Positions 33,691 to 46,800 of a stretch of DNA of 64,000 nucleotides are shown here, in pieces. The notes below the pieces were generated by a model, which was given only the letters and a program-made list of their open reading frames with translations, was not told the DNA's origin and did not search any database. A program made the position numbers and the translations under genes. Source of the DNA: Plazaster borealis (taxonomy: Eukaryota > Echinodermata > Asteroidea > Forcipulatida > Labidiasteridae); contig CM037461.1 in the NCBI GenBank assembly GCA_021014325.1, positions 2,195,501 to 2,259,500 of the forward strand. Direction: 5' to 3'. The first letter of the stretch is position 1; every line of letters begins with the position of its first letter.

Positions 33691-33697
33691 ATATTAC

Positions 33698-33826
33698 TAG
33701 ACCTAGTAACTGGGGCACTGTACTGCACTGTACTCTATGTTTTTCCAAAATTTTGACATCTGCTGTCGTACTAAGGTCAAAATTTCAAAAAAAAACGGAG
33801 TACAGCGCCCCAGTTACTGGGTCTAA
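33698..33826. mobile_element. Small palindromic MITE
   Basis: 'agacctagtaactggggc' and 'gccccagttactgggtct' are inverted ends about 90 bp apart. Confidence 0.65.
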
Positions 33827-33982
33827 TGAAATATGCACTTACTGTCCCTAGTTGCGATAATCCTAACCCTCCATCTTCCCGACGGTTGAACGAAGGAAAT
33901 TTTATCGAGAAAATTCCATACGTGAACTTAACATTTTGACGTCAGTGCTTCAAATTTACACTGGACCGCAGGCTCGATGCCA

Positions 33983-34195
33983 GTGATTTTATCGTTGGAC
34001 AAGTAAACTCATGACTGCACAAGTCCAGGTATAAATGGGTACCTGCAAGGGTAGAGGTTGATATTGTGTTTGAAAAGCCTTCAGAGTGCCACGGCAGCCC
34101 AGAGCTGTATACTCCCCAGGAAGCTGAGAAAGCGCATCGATACGTTATTGTAAATTGCGCTATATAAGAACTAGTTATTATTATTATTATTATTA
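33983..34195 (+). mobile_element. Headless SINE fragment
   Basis: Body and tail of the second SINE type ('aaatgggtacctgcaagggt', 'gctgtatactccccaggaag', 'gcgctatataagaact', then (ATT)n). Confidence 0.65.
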
Positions 34196-34630
34196 GGCCA
34201 AGTAACAAAAGTAACAAGTTTCTCGTCTCCGCCCGCCTCCTTTTTTTTTACTTCAGAAAAAAAGCAAAAAAAAAGACCCCCAAAAAAGAGTAAAATTCGA
34301 AGAAGAAAAACCAAAGTTCCTTTGTTTATTTTTGCCAAAGAATTTGTCTTGGCTCTTTTTTCACCTTTGCAATACAACAGCCATCTCTGAATTTTGAAAC
34401 TTGCTAAGCAAGTGGACTAAAATGATACAAATCATTTGTTTTGTCATACATTGCATCAGTATACTCAAATAGCACAATATCTGTGAATAAATATACCTTG
34501 GCCAGCCATATTTAGCATGGCAGCCATCTTGGAAAAAAATAGCAAAAAATAGTAAATAGTAAAGCCCTGCCTCCTCCTTTTTTTTTAAAAGTACGGACGA
34601 GAAACTTGATACTTTTGTTACTTGGCCTTA
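34196..34630. mobile_element. TIR element just upstream of the kinesin
   Basis: 'aggccaagtaacaaaagtaa' with 'caagtttctcgtc' on the left and 'gacgagaaacttg' with 'acttttgttacttggcctta' on the right are inverted ends about 430 bp apart. It ends about 225 bp before the kinesin start. Confidence 0.7.
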
Positions 34631-34854
34631 TGTCATCCACAATTGTTTTGAGCTGCATACGCACCCCGTTTTCTAATGGTCCCATGCATGTTTGAACACG
34701 CGAAAGACTAGCAGAGTTCAAAAAGAAAATTTGGTTTGTTTTCATTTCAGATTCAGCATGTGATGAGGACTTGTCAGAGAATGCTAGGAAAACCATGCTA
34801 ATAATAAAACATCAAAACGAGTTATAGTCATTTGAAGGTATTGTGTGATCAGCA

Positions 34855-34887
34855 ATGCAGGAGGTCCCAGTGCGTGTTGCTGTTAGG
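34855..34887 (+). CDS. KIF27: KIF27-like exon 1 (start codon)
   Basis: There are 11 codons, [11 protein letters not shown], ending AGG|gtaagt in phase 0. G is at -3 and an in-frame TGA lies 9 nt before the ATG, which fixes the start if the mRNA is unspliced here. The tiny first exon ends inside the first beta strand of the motor. A 63-bp satellite starts 37 bp downstream. Confidence 0.88.
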
Positions 34888-37800
34888 GTAAGTATATATT
34901 AGGGATTGTAGATATCGCTGCTGCAGATTTGGCAGCTCAATCTTGAGATTGGGCAAAAACGGCACTCTGCAGATTGTGCAAAATTGTGCGCAATCTGCAG
35001 TTTGTGCTCTGCAGATTTGGCAGCTCAATCTGCACATTGTGCAAAATCGTGCGCAATCTGCAGTTTGTGCTCTGCAGATTTGGCAACTCAATCTGCAGAT
35101 TGTGCAAAATTGTGCGCAATCTGCAGTTTGTGCTCTGCAGATTTGGCAACTCAATCTGCAGATTTTGCAAAAACGTGCGCAATCTGGAGTTTGTGCTCTG
35201 CAGATTTGGCAGTTCAATCTGCGGATTGTGCAAAATCGTGCGCAATCTGGAGTTTGTGCTCTGCAGATTTGGCAGCTCAATCTGCAGATTGTGCAAAATC
35301 GTGCGCAAGCTGCAGTTTGTGCTCTGCATATTTGGCAGCTCAATCTGCAGATTGGGCAAAATCGTGCGCAATCTGCAGATTGTGCAAATCCGTAGAATGC
35401 GCCCATTACGCTGGTTTTAAATCTATAGTATGGTCAGACGAAATAATTTCGCAGAATGCTTACTACCATTACCAACTTTTGCGGTGAGCCTCTCCAGCAA
35501 TTTTTTGGCCTGTTAGTGTTTGTTCTGTGTCCTCCTTGTGTGATTACGTAATCATTTGATGTTACATTATTCAGTACATGTACTTCCTTAACCCAGTTAC
35601 ATAAATGTCGGGGGTCTCCACCTAACAAGCTTGCTTCTTAGGAGACTCCCACCACTTAATCATTACACTGTATCTGAGGTAGGCCTACCGTATGAGTGTT
35701 CTTGTGTAAGCAAACTGATTGATTGAGTGGACAAACTCAAACTCCATCTCACTGCTTCTCTGTAGGACAAATCGATTCAGAAAGAATACCAATACCAAAC
35801 TGAACTGAACTGAACAAAAGCTTTCGGATAGAATTTACACATTTTTCTTTTTCAGGGTCATTACCTAACAATGACCCTACCTTTAACAATGATGATGCCA
35901 TTTTGGGGTGTCATGTGGCCCAGCGGTTTAGAGCATCGAATTCAAGTTCCGATGGTTAAGTCATTGGGGTGTTGGTTCGAATCCCGGTCATGACACTTGT
36001 ATCCTTCAGCAAGATACTTTACTATAATTGCTTCTCTTCACCCAGATAAATGGGTACCTGCGAGGGTAAAGGTTGATATTGTGTTTGAAAAGCCTACAGA
36101 GTGCCACGGCAGCTCAGGGCTGTATACTCCCCAGGGAGCTGAGAAAGATTAAAGGAATGTTATTAGCCCAAAGACCAGGGCACTAATGTAAAGTGCATTG
36201 ATGCGTTATTGTAAAATGCGCTATAAAAGAACTAGTTATTATTATTTTGATTTGCAGGTCCGACCCTTCCTGCCGCAGGAGAAACTCCACCATCACGAGT
36301 CTTGCGTCCGCGTCGTCCCCAACACTAGCCAAGTCATTGTAGGACGGGACCGCGCTTTCACATTCGACCATGTTCTTCCGTCCAAGATCAACCAGGTACG
36401 CAAGGACCAATGGTTAACTAGTGGTTGTTTACTGACATGGGTAGGGCATGCGCACAGAAGTTGAAGTACGAACGACTCTAGTCATGTCTTGTCAACATGA
36501 CCGGCGACTCAACGTGTGTTATCATTAACTGATAACTGGGGCCGATTTCACAAAGAGATAAGACTAGTCTTATCTGAAGTTAGGACCAGTAACTGGTCTT
36601 AACTTAAGACTAGTCCTATCTCTTAGCATTGCCTAGGACTAGTCCTAAGTTAGGAAGAGTTTTGTGAAATCGACCCCAATCCTCTCTGTACTGTGTTTTG
36701 AGAATGGCTATTGATAACCAGCCATGAGACCATGCCCGGTAGGCTGGATCCACATAGTTCGACTAGCGTAGTCTGACCATCGTCGACTAGACAGAGTTCT
36801 GGCTAACATAGTCGAACTATGGTCAACGATAGTTCTTGCGTGAACTGTGCCCAAGTACACAGGACTCAAGTTTGGGTGGTTAAAACCCTGCGCAATGACA
36901 CTCCTACTGTAGCTGACAGCACAAAATCAATAATTAGTGAACAACTAATTAATTTCTTTTATCAAATATTTTCAATTTTGTATATATACATGTATAGTCT
37001 ATCTTCATAACAGCGCAAACAAACAGGACAAATTTGACATGTCTGAGAAACTTCATTCAGTCTGCTTAGTTGTTTGAACGCTTCACCCTAGTGCCTTTGT
37101 TTACAAATCCCTGGGGGCATATACTGTAAGTAAAAAAAAAGAGCGAGCCTGCCAAGATAGAATGAAACAAACAGTCAAATTTGTTTTCAAAATGTTTTGT
37201 TCAAAGGATTAATTTCTGCATACCCTCAGGAGACAATACAACTTCAAGAAAATGTAAAAATATGTTTTTGATTAGTGTAAACAGCGCGTTTTCCTTGCTA
37301 CCCTGTCAGCTACAGCACCCCTTTAGATGTGTAGTAAAATTTGATATGGTGCTCAGCAAGTTTTTTCTGCTTAGCAAAAAAGCAGGGAGCCAGTCTTAAA
37401 TTATATACATTACATTGTATTTTGGGAACCCCGAAAACGTGGACCAGTGCAAAAGCTGATGGGACTAGTGCTAACTGGTCCCCTGTCTAGTCACAGTAAA
37501 AGTTAAGGGCAGACCCTGATACAGTAGTGCCTTTTTTTAAAGTCTACATAATAATAGTAAAAATAGTGGCTTCTTATATAGTGCAAAGTTCTGTCACGCA
37601 GTGATGCTCAAGGCGCTCAATAAATGGCAAAAACGAAGATCAGAAAGAAAAAAACTCATTTGGATTAGAGTTGAACAAATAGGTTTTGAGTGATTGTTTG
37701 AAAGAACTGGCTGATGAGGCTTGACGAAGGGCAAGTGGAAGACTGTTCCAGGGAGTAGAGCCGCAAGATTTTTTTCCTACAAACTTTTTGTACCCATACG

Positions 37801-40800
37801 GGAAATTAACATGGGCTGGAGGAGGAGGATTCAAAAGAGGGCGCTATCAAAAGAAGTTTGTACACAGTTCGCCGTATGGGGGGACAAAAAGTTTGTAGGA
37901 AGACAAATCTCGCAGAAGGACCAGCATGGGAAAAACTGCAGTCACCCCAGGAGCGTAGGGATTTGGGAACTTGAAGAAGGGAGGAGTCTGATGACCTTAG
38001 TCTGCGTGGAGGATTGTATGCCTGTATTGAATTCTGCATATAGACTGGTGAGGAATCTTGAATTGTGTGGTAGACCAGCAACAGAACTTTGAAGGTGATG
38101 TGTTTCGCAACAGGCAGCCAATGGAGGGGCTCAAGAACAGGTGTTATGTGATTATATTTTTGCATGAGAGTTACATCAACATTCAGTGTACATAATTTAC
38201 TCAGCTTTGTTTTTGTTTTTTTCGTCTGGTACCCAAACAGGAAGAGGTGTATAAAGTATGTGTCAGTGGCCTTGTTACCAGTTTCTTCGAAGGCTACAAT
38301 GCTACTGTGTTTGCTTATGGACAGACTGTAAGTCGACTTTTTGAAAAAGTCCTCAAAATATTTGTCAGATATAATCCAGCAGAACTAAGATGGAATGTGA
38401 TTTAAAGGGTCTGTATACGTTTGGTAATCACTCTTATAATTAATGGCAATAAAAACCTACTTGGTTAGAAGTACAGCAGCTTTCGATAGTACAAAGCATT
38501 TTGAGAATCAATTCACTTCGAAGTAATGTGGTTTGAGAAAAGATATCAGTTTTTATTCCCCAAAATTTGAATCTGAGAAACGTTACTGTTAGATCTGTTC
38601 TCAGATTGTGTATTCCACTTACGGATTATTCTTCCTGTGTGGACATAACCGCTCCGGATTTTCGACCATATCTCAAAAAACGCGACCACCTTTTGAAATT
38701 AAATTTTACAGGTTAGTTTTATTGTATATCTACATTTATATAGGATTAAAACAATCAAACGGTTCCAAAAACCAAAGGTATACTTTCCCTTTAAAAGTAT
38801 TATATTCAGGAATGGTAAGGATAAAAAACATCATTGATTAATTTTAGTCTGAAAGCTTTACTGATTATGAAGTTCATACTAGAACCATTTTTTTCTGTGA
38901 AAGATTTCCCTCTAAAATGAAGTCATTTTTTGAGAAAATTATATCTGAAAGCCAAGAAAAAGGCAACACTTGACTTCGGTTGTTAGAACCAAAAATTAAG
39001 GACAATGTGTTTACATGCTGAAAATTTTGCTTGGTGTTTCACTATTTTCTCCTGACTCACACAAGGGATTTATCCCAAATTTTCACATGTTTGGTATTTA
39101 AAGGTATTATACAGGATATTAGTAGAGCTGACAAAACAGTCGCAAACAAAGTTCATGTTTTGTGTGATTAACCATATGCATGAAATAACAAACTTGTGAA
39201 AATTTGAGCTCAATTGGTCATCGAGGTCACGAGAAAATAGTGAAAAGAGACCTTATGTGTTTTCTGTTTTTCAAACATCGAGTTTATTATCACGCGTGAT
39301 AAAAACTATGTTCTCAGAAACGACTAGCATTTTTGGCAGAAATATTTTAAGGAACCCTTTCTACAACCTTGTCCCCAGGGTGTGTCGAGCAGTACGAGGT
39401 TGACCGCTCTCTCACCTTGGTATTGGATCATTTGCATATCCAAAAATTTTGGATACGTATGCAAATTAGAATAGTCTGGCTGTGAACTTAACACGTTTAC
39501 GTTAGACTTTTGTACACCAGTCGTTGTCCAATCAGGGTCCAAGTAAGGAGTTTCCCTCCCAGGGTTTACTATTGTAAACATGGTTGGAAATAAAGTAGAC
39601 CACGGGGACGAGGTTGCCCTTTCTACCATTACTTACTTTAAATCATGTAAGTTATGTGTGAACATTTGTGTTTTTCGATCTTACCAATAGTGTACAGGGC
39701 CTTTAATGTATATGGTTGATCACACAAAACATGAACACTGTCTGCGACTATTTTGTCAGCTCTGATACCATTCCTGTATAATTCCTTTAAAATGACATGT
39801 AAATTTTAACATTAAAGGGTATGTACAACATTGGTAAGGTTGAAAATATAAATGTTCACACATTTGCACATGACTTACATGTTATAAAGATGGTCATGGT
39901 AGAAAACTTCCCTTGAAATAGTTTTGCTTGAAATGCTATAGTTTTTAGGAAATGAGTAAAACAATTAGTCTTTATCACTGGTGATAAAATCCGATGTTTG
40001 AAAACAGTGAAGATATATAATGGGGTTTTTCACTGTTTTCTCATGACTCTGAAGACAGATTTAGCTTAAACTTTCACAGGTTTGTTTTTTCATGTATATG
40101 TTGGGCCACATCAAGTGTGGATACTGGTCTTTGACAATTACCGATGTTGTACATTTGCTTTAACACAAAGTTTCTACTTAAAAGTTCGTGAACTTGCGAT
40201 GGAATTTCCTACAACAGTAAAGATAAATGACATTGTAGAGAAGTTTTGCATCACTTTCAGAATCTACCTGTGACTCCCATTTGACTCCCCCTCCTTGCCC
40301 AGTTCCATCTGATTTTGCAGTCAAATATATTTTAGCCTTGGTGCAGTCTGCAAAACAATTTTGAGAGGAATTTCTGTATCAAAAGTAACTGAACAATCAC
40401 TCCAGACAAAGTCGTGTCTGTGGAAAAATCTCCTAAAAAAGAACTAACGTTACACGGGAATTTGAAATTGTCAAAACTTTGTATCTCTCTTAAAGGGTCT
40501 GTATACATTTGGTAATGCAGGGGTCGAAATTAACGGTGGCCCGCTGGCCCCTGACCAGTGAAAAGATCTCCGGGCCACCGAAGTCACCAAAACTGATAGC
40601 CCGGTGGGACAGTGGAAAATATCCTCCTCAAAATATCACCGGAACCCAGGCGCTGGGATCTGCCTGCTACGATCCGACTGTTGAAAATTCAGTCGAAAGT
40701 TCCGCGAAATACAGACGACATTTTCTTTTTGCGATCCTGATGTACACAACGCACTCTGTGCGACAAGCAGAGTCACGTCGTTTCCAATTTACAGGCTTAC

Positions 40801-43800
40801 AGTCTTCGTTTTGTGCGTGCTAGAAATATTCAACGCTAGAGGGCGTTTGTGAACAATGCGATAGCATAAGAGTAAACGCCCTCTATAGATGAAATATTAC
40901 GCGATAGTTACAAACGCCTTGACGAAAGACTTGACGTGTCTGCGCATGCTCAGGAAAAGTGTTTTCCCATAACAATGCATAATCACATCGCTGGTGCGCG
41001 GGCAACCTTATACAGCACTGTCCTCGCTGGTATGCACGCACATTTCGTCGACCGCATGGTGCAGTGGTGTGATGAGCATGTTCCTTGGATTGTTAGCTTG
41101 TTTACGAAATCAACTACGCAACGTACGTGTAGACTTTATTTTACAAAAATTACACAATTTCGAATACCCTGGATGAACAGAAGGATTATTTTACTGTATA
41201 ATGTAAGATTTGTTTCCTCTTTATTTGTTTAGTTTTGTTGTTTTTCGGTGTTTTTTTAAAGGCCCCCTAATGATGTAGTTACGATTATCACAAATATAAT
41301 GATGCTGATTTAGTTTTAAAGGCACTGAACACGTTTGGAAATTGTCATCAAAGACCAGTGTTCTCACTTGGTGTACCCAACTTATGCATAACATAACAAG
41401 CCTGTGAAAATTTGGGCTCAATTGGTCATCGAAGTTGCAAGAAAATGATGAAAGAAAAAACACCCTTGTTGTACAAATTCGTGTGCTTTCAGATAGGAAT
41501 AAAAAATTCTTGCAAGAAGTTTTTATTATTTTAGTGAGAAATATACCTCTTTCTCAAAAACTACGTTACTTCAGAGGGAGTGGTTTCCTACCATGTTTTA
41601 TACTATCAACAGCTCTCCGTTGCTTGTTACCAAGTACGTTTTTATGCTAATATTTGTTTTGAGTCATTACCTAACGTGTACGATACCTTTAATTACAAAA
41701 TGATTTTGGGCCACCAACATCTCTAGCGGGCCAGTAACTTTTTGTTTTCACTGTCCCTGCTGGCTAGTGGCAATTTAATTTAATTTCGACCCCTGTAATG
41801 ACTGTGAAAATTAATGGCAACAAAAACTTACTTGGTAAGAAGTACACCAGCTTTGGATAGTATAATGTTGAGAAAAAAAATTCACTTTGAAGTACTGCGA
41901 TTATGGAAAATGATGTCACTTTTTATCCCAACAAATTTGAATCTGAGAAGCGTTAACGGCAGTAACGCTTCTCAGATTGTGTATTCAAAATGCAGATTAT
42001 TCTTCCTGCCTGGACAAACCGCTCTCAGATTTTCGGCAATATCTCAAAAACGCTACTACCTTTTGAAATGAAATTTTCATAGGTTAGTTTTATGGTATAT
42101 ATCTACAACTATATATGATTAAAACGGATTATTTTGTTCAAGATACAATGTTTGTGCAAAATAGAGATACAATGTTTTTGCACTGTTACAACGACACTTT
42201 GTACACTTTAAAATCTTAGTAGGTTTTACTGGTAACAACGATGTGAGTTGGCCATTTTCATTTTGCAAAGGGCACTTCCATTGGAAAAATCTTAAAGTTT
42301 AGGGAAAACTTTTGAAGGGGAACCAAGGCAACAGAGGCCGTGGCCTCCGTGTTATTCCAGGGGCCGATTTCACAAAGAGATAAGACTAGTCTTATCTGAA
42401 GTTAGGACCAGTAACTGGTCTTAACTTAAGACTAGTCCTATCTCTTAGCATTGCCTAGGACTAGTCCTTAGTTAGGAAGAGTTTTGTGAAATCGACCCCA
42501 GTGCCTGGTATCTATATGCATTTCAGATTTGTACATTTTTGGTATCACCGATATGATTGTGTTTGTTTTGTAGGGTTCTGGTAAGACGTATACTGTGGGT
42601 GGACACAATGCCACCAACCTGACAGAGGATGAATATGGAATCATCCCAAGGGCTATTCAACACATGTTTCATATCATCAAGGTATGTATGTAGAGAATGA
42701 TCTAGAGAGGCATTTGCCAGACAGGCTGAGAGGCATTTGTAGACAGGCTGAGAGGCATTTGCCAGACAGGCTGAGAGGCATTTGCCAGACAGGCTGAGAG
42801 GCATTTGCCAGACAGGCTGAGAGGCATTTGCCAGACAGGCTGAGAGGCATTTGCCACATGGACTGAGAGGCATTTGCCACTGGGGCTGAGAGGCATTTGT
42901 AGACAGGCTGAGAGGCATTTGTAGACAGGCTGAGAGGCATTTGTAGACAGGCTGAGAGGCATATGCCAGACAGGCTGAGAGGCATTTGCCACTGGGCGCT
43001 GAGAGGCATTTGCCAGGGAAGGAGGGGGGGCTGAGAGTCATTTGCCAGACAGGCTGAGAGTCATTTGCCAGACAGGGTGAGAGGCATTTGTAGACAGGCT
43101 GAGAGTCATTTGCCACATGGACTGAGAGGCATTTGCCACTGGGCGCTGAGAGGTATTTGCCAGGGAAGGGGGGGGGGGGGTGAGAGTCATTTGCCAGACA
43201 GGCTGAGAGTCATTTGCCAGACAGGGTGAGAGGCATTTGTCACTAGGGCTGAGAGTCATTTGCCAGACAGGGTGAGAGGCATTCGTTACTAGAGCTGAGA
43301 GGCATTTGCCAGACAGGATGAGAGGCATTTCTCACTGGGGCTGAGAGTCATTTGCCAGACAGGGTGAGAGGCATTTGTCACTAGGGCTGAGAGGCATTTG
43401 CCAGAGAGGCTGAGAGGCATTTGTCACTGGGGCTGAGAGTCATTTGCCAGACAGGGTGAGAGGCATTTGTCACTATGGCTGAGAGGCATTTGCCAGAGAG
43501 GCTGAGAGGCATTTGCCACTGGGGCTGAGAGTCATTTGCCAGGGGGGCTGAGAGGCAATTGCCAGACAGGCTGAGAAGCATTTGCAAGGGGAGCAGAGAG
43601 TCATTTGCCACTGGGGCTGAGAGTCATTTGCCACTGGGGCTGAGAGTCATTTGCCACTGGGGCTGAGAGTCATTTGCTACTAGGGCTGAGAGGCATTTGT
43701 CACTGGGGCTGAGAGGCATTTGCCAGACAGGGTGAGAGGCATTTGTCACTGGGGCTGAGAAGCATTTGCCAGACAGGGTGAGAGGCATTTGTCACTGGGG

Positions 43801-46800
43801 CTGAGAGGCATTTGCCAGACAGGGTGAGAGGCATTTGTCACTGGGGCTGAGAGGCATTTGCCAGACAGGGTGAGAGGCATTTGTCACTGGGGCTGAGAGG
43901 CATTTGCCAGGGGGGGGGGGGGTGGGCTGAGAGTCATTTGCCATAGAGGCCTGAGTGTCATTTGCTAGGGGACTTATAGTGTTTTTTTCTTGGAGATTGC
44001 TCAGAACTAGTTGCTTGTGAATTGCCTCGTGTAACATGGGACTTTGACAGATGAACAACTCTAGTAAGTTTGTATTGTGAAATTCCAGGAAACAATCTAT
44101 GTGTACCACAAGAACAACATATGCTGTTATATAAATTCAAAATTCATCATGTTTTGATACAGGAGAACCACAATGTAGACTTCAACCTGCATGTATCATA
44201 CATTGAGATCTACAAAGAAGAGCTGAAAGATCTGCTTGATTTGGAGACTAACAATAAGGAGATGCATATCAGGGAGGATGAACACGGTAACACAGGTAGG
44301 AGCAAACTGCTTGTTTAGGAGGCTAACCGCCAACTGTATAGCTGAGGGCAAATGAGTTACGGTGCTCTGGAAGTGCATTCCAACTTGTTGAGATCTTGAG
44401 ATAATTTACTGGCAGGATGATGACACCATAAGCGTAAGATGGCAACATCCCAAGATAATTTATTCTGGGTTCTCGACATTTTCAGGATGTCATCATCCCA
44501 TGATGAATTATCTCGACATCCGATGCTTAGGATGTCGTCAATCACAAGACAATTTATCTTCGGAAGTCGGCGTCTTTCTTTCATGGTGTCAACATCCTAA
44601 GATAAAATATGTCGGGAAAAAGACATCTTACTTTAGGATGTCGTCATCTCAAGATAAATCATCTCAGGAGCCGACTGGGTCTTTCTAGGTCTTATAAGTC
44701 CTTTCTGGTTTGAGCTGACTAGGTCTTAGGAGTCCTTTCTGCTTTGAGCTGACCTGGTTTTTCATGGTCCTAAAAGTCCTTTCTGCTCTGAGCCGACTGG
44801 GTCTTTCTAGGTCTTATAAGTCCTGTCTTCTCTGAGCTGACTGGGTCTTTCTAGGTCCTAAAAGTCCTTTCTGCTCTGAGCCGACTGGGTCTTTCTAGGT
44901 CTTATAAGTCCTGTCTTCTCTGAGCCTACTGGGTCTTTCTAGGTCCTAAAAGTCCTTTCTGCTCTGAGCCGACTGGGTCTTTCTAGGTCTTATAAGTCCT
45001 GTCTTCTCTGAGCTAACTGGGTCTTTCTAGGTCTTATAAGTCCTTTCTGCTCTGAGCCGACTGGGTCTTTCTAGGTCTTAGAAGTCATTTCTGCTCTGAG
45101 CCGACAGGGTCTTTCTAGGTCTTAGAAGTCATTTCTGCTCTGAGCCGACTGGGTCTTTCTAGGTCTTAGAGGTCCATTCTGCTCTGAGCCTACTGGGTCT
45201 TTCTAGGTCCTAAAAGTCCTTTCTGCTCTGAGCCTACTGGGTCTTTCTAGGTCCTAAAAGCCCTTTCTGCTCGGAGCCGACTGGGTCTTTCTAGGTCCTA
45301 AAAGTCCTTTCTGCTCTGAGCCTACTGGGTCTTTCTAGGTCCTAAAAGTCCTTTCTGCTCGGAGCCGACTGGGTCTTTCTAGGTCCTAAAAGTCCTTTCT
45401 GCTCTGAGCCGACTGGGTCTTTCTAGGTCCTAAAAGTCCTTTCTGCTCTGAGCCGACTGGGTCTTTCTAGGTCCTAAAAGTCCTTTCTGCTCTGAGCCGA
45501 CTGGGTCTTTCTAGGTCCTAAAAGTCATTTCTGCTCTGAGCCTACTGGGTCTTTCTAGGTCTTATAAGTCCTGTCTGCTCTGAGCTGACTGGGTCTTTCT
45601 AGGTCCTAAAAGTCATTTCTGCTCTGAGCCTACTGGGTCTTTCTAGGGCTTATAAGTCCTGTCTGCTCTGAGCTGACTGGGTCTTTCATAGGTTCCAAAA
45701 AGTCATTTCTGCTCTGAGCCTACTGGGTCTTTCTAGGTCTTATAAGTCCTGTCTGCTCTGAGCTGACTGGGTCTTTCTAGGTCCTAAAATCATTTCTGTT
45801 TTGAGCCTACTGGGTCTTTCTAGGGCTTATAAGTCCTGTCTGCTCTGAGCTGACTGGGTCTTTCTAGGTCCTAAAAGTCATTTCTGCTCTGAGCCTACTG
45901 GGTCTTTCTAGGTCTTATAAGTCCTGTCTGCTCTGAGCTGACTGGGTCTTTCTAGGTCCTAAAATCATTTCTGCTCTGAGCCTACTGGGTCTTTCTAGGT
46001 CTTATAAGTCCTGTCTGCTCTGAGCCGACTGGGTCTTTCTAGGTCCTAAAATCATTTCTGCTCTGAGCCTACTGGGTCTTTCTAGGGCTTATAAGTCCTG
46101 TCTGCTCTGAGCCGACTGGGTCTCTCTAGGTCTTACAAGTCCTGTCTGCTCTGAGCTGACTGGGTCTTTCTAGGTCCTAAAAGTCATTTCTGCTCTGAGC
46201 CTACTGGGTCTTTCTAGGTCCTATAAGTCCTTTCTGCTTGGAGCTGACAAAATGCCTTGTCCTTTACAGGAACAAAGTGTCAAGCCTGAAGTAGTGACAG
46301 TACTTCGGAAATAACATGTGACTGATTTTGTTAAGACTCAAACTTTTCTTGAGATGACTTTTCACATAAGCTCTGCGTAATTCCCCTATTTACATATTTT
46401 CATCGTCCAAACTTTATCTTTAGTCGTGATTGGTGCTACAGAGATAACATGTGACAGCCTGGACGACGTGCTAAACTGTCTGTCCACTGGCTCCACACAT
46501 CGTCATACGGGCGCCACTAACATGAACGAAGTCTCCAGTCGCTCTCACTCCATCTTCACTATAGCACTACGTAAGTAATCCAATTGTTAAGAAGCTTGTG
46601 TGCAGGTTTTGGCTTGTGGGGCTACATACTCCTAAGGAGTTGAGAGGGAATCAGAAACGCCACTTTCAATTCCTAATTACCACATATTATCACATCAAAA
46701 CTGCCAAGACTGAAAATCAGTTCAAATCCCTGCTAAAAACACATCTATTCCAGTAGTTCACAGTTTGTTTCTGCTGCTTTCGTATTTATGCTTCATTTTG

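Larger units (their letters stand above)
40494..42130. mobile_element. MITE family C copy split by a 1278-bp TIR element
   Basis: Family C sequence stops at 40517 ('tatacatttggtaatg') and resumes at 41796 ('taatgactgtgaaaattaat'). Confidence 0.8.

Noticed and set aside
34849..35406. 185-codon cysteine-rich minus-strand ORF and overlapping 144-167 codon ORFs
   Set aside because: All come from the 63-bp (21-codon) satellite, are open in several frames at once, and lie inside a kinesin intron.
42523..43611. Minus-strand ORFs of up to 197 codons with repeating Ser/Gln/Pro peptides
   Set aside because: Produced by the 21-bp minisatellite; the repeat phase drifts, with no start context or splice support.
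42703..46230. CRISPR-like regular repeats
   Set aside because: Units are contiguous without unique spacers, inside introns of an animal gene; these are minisatellites.
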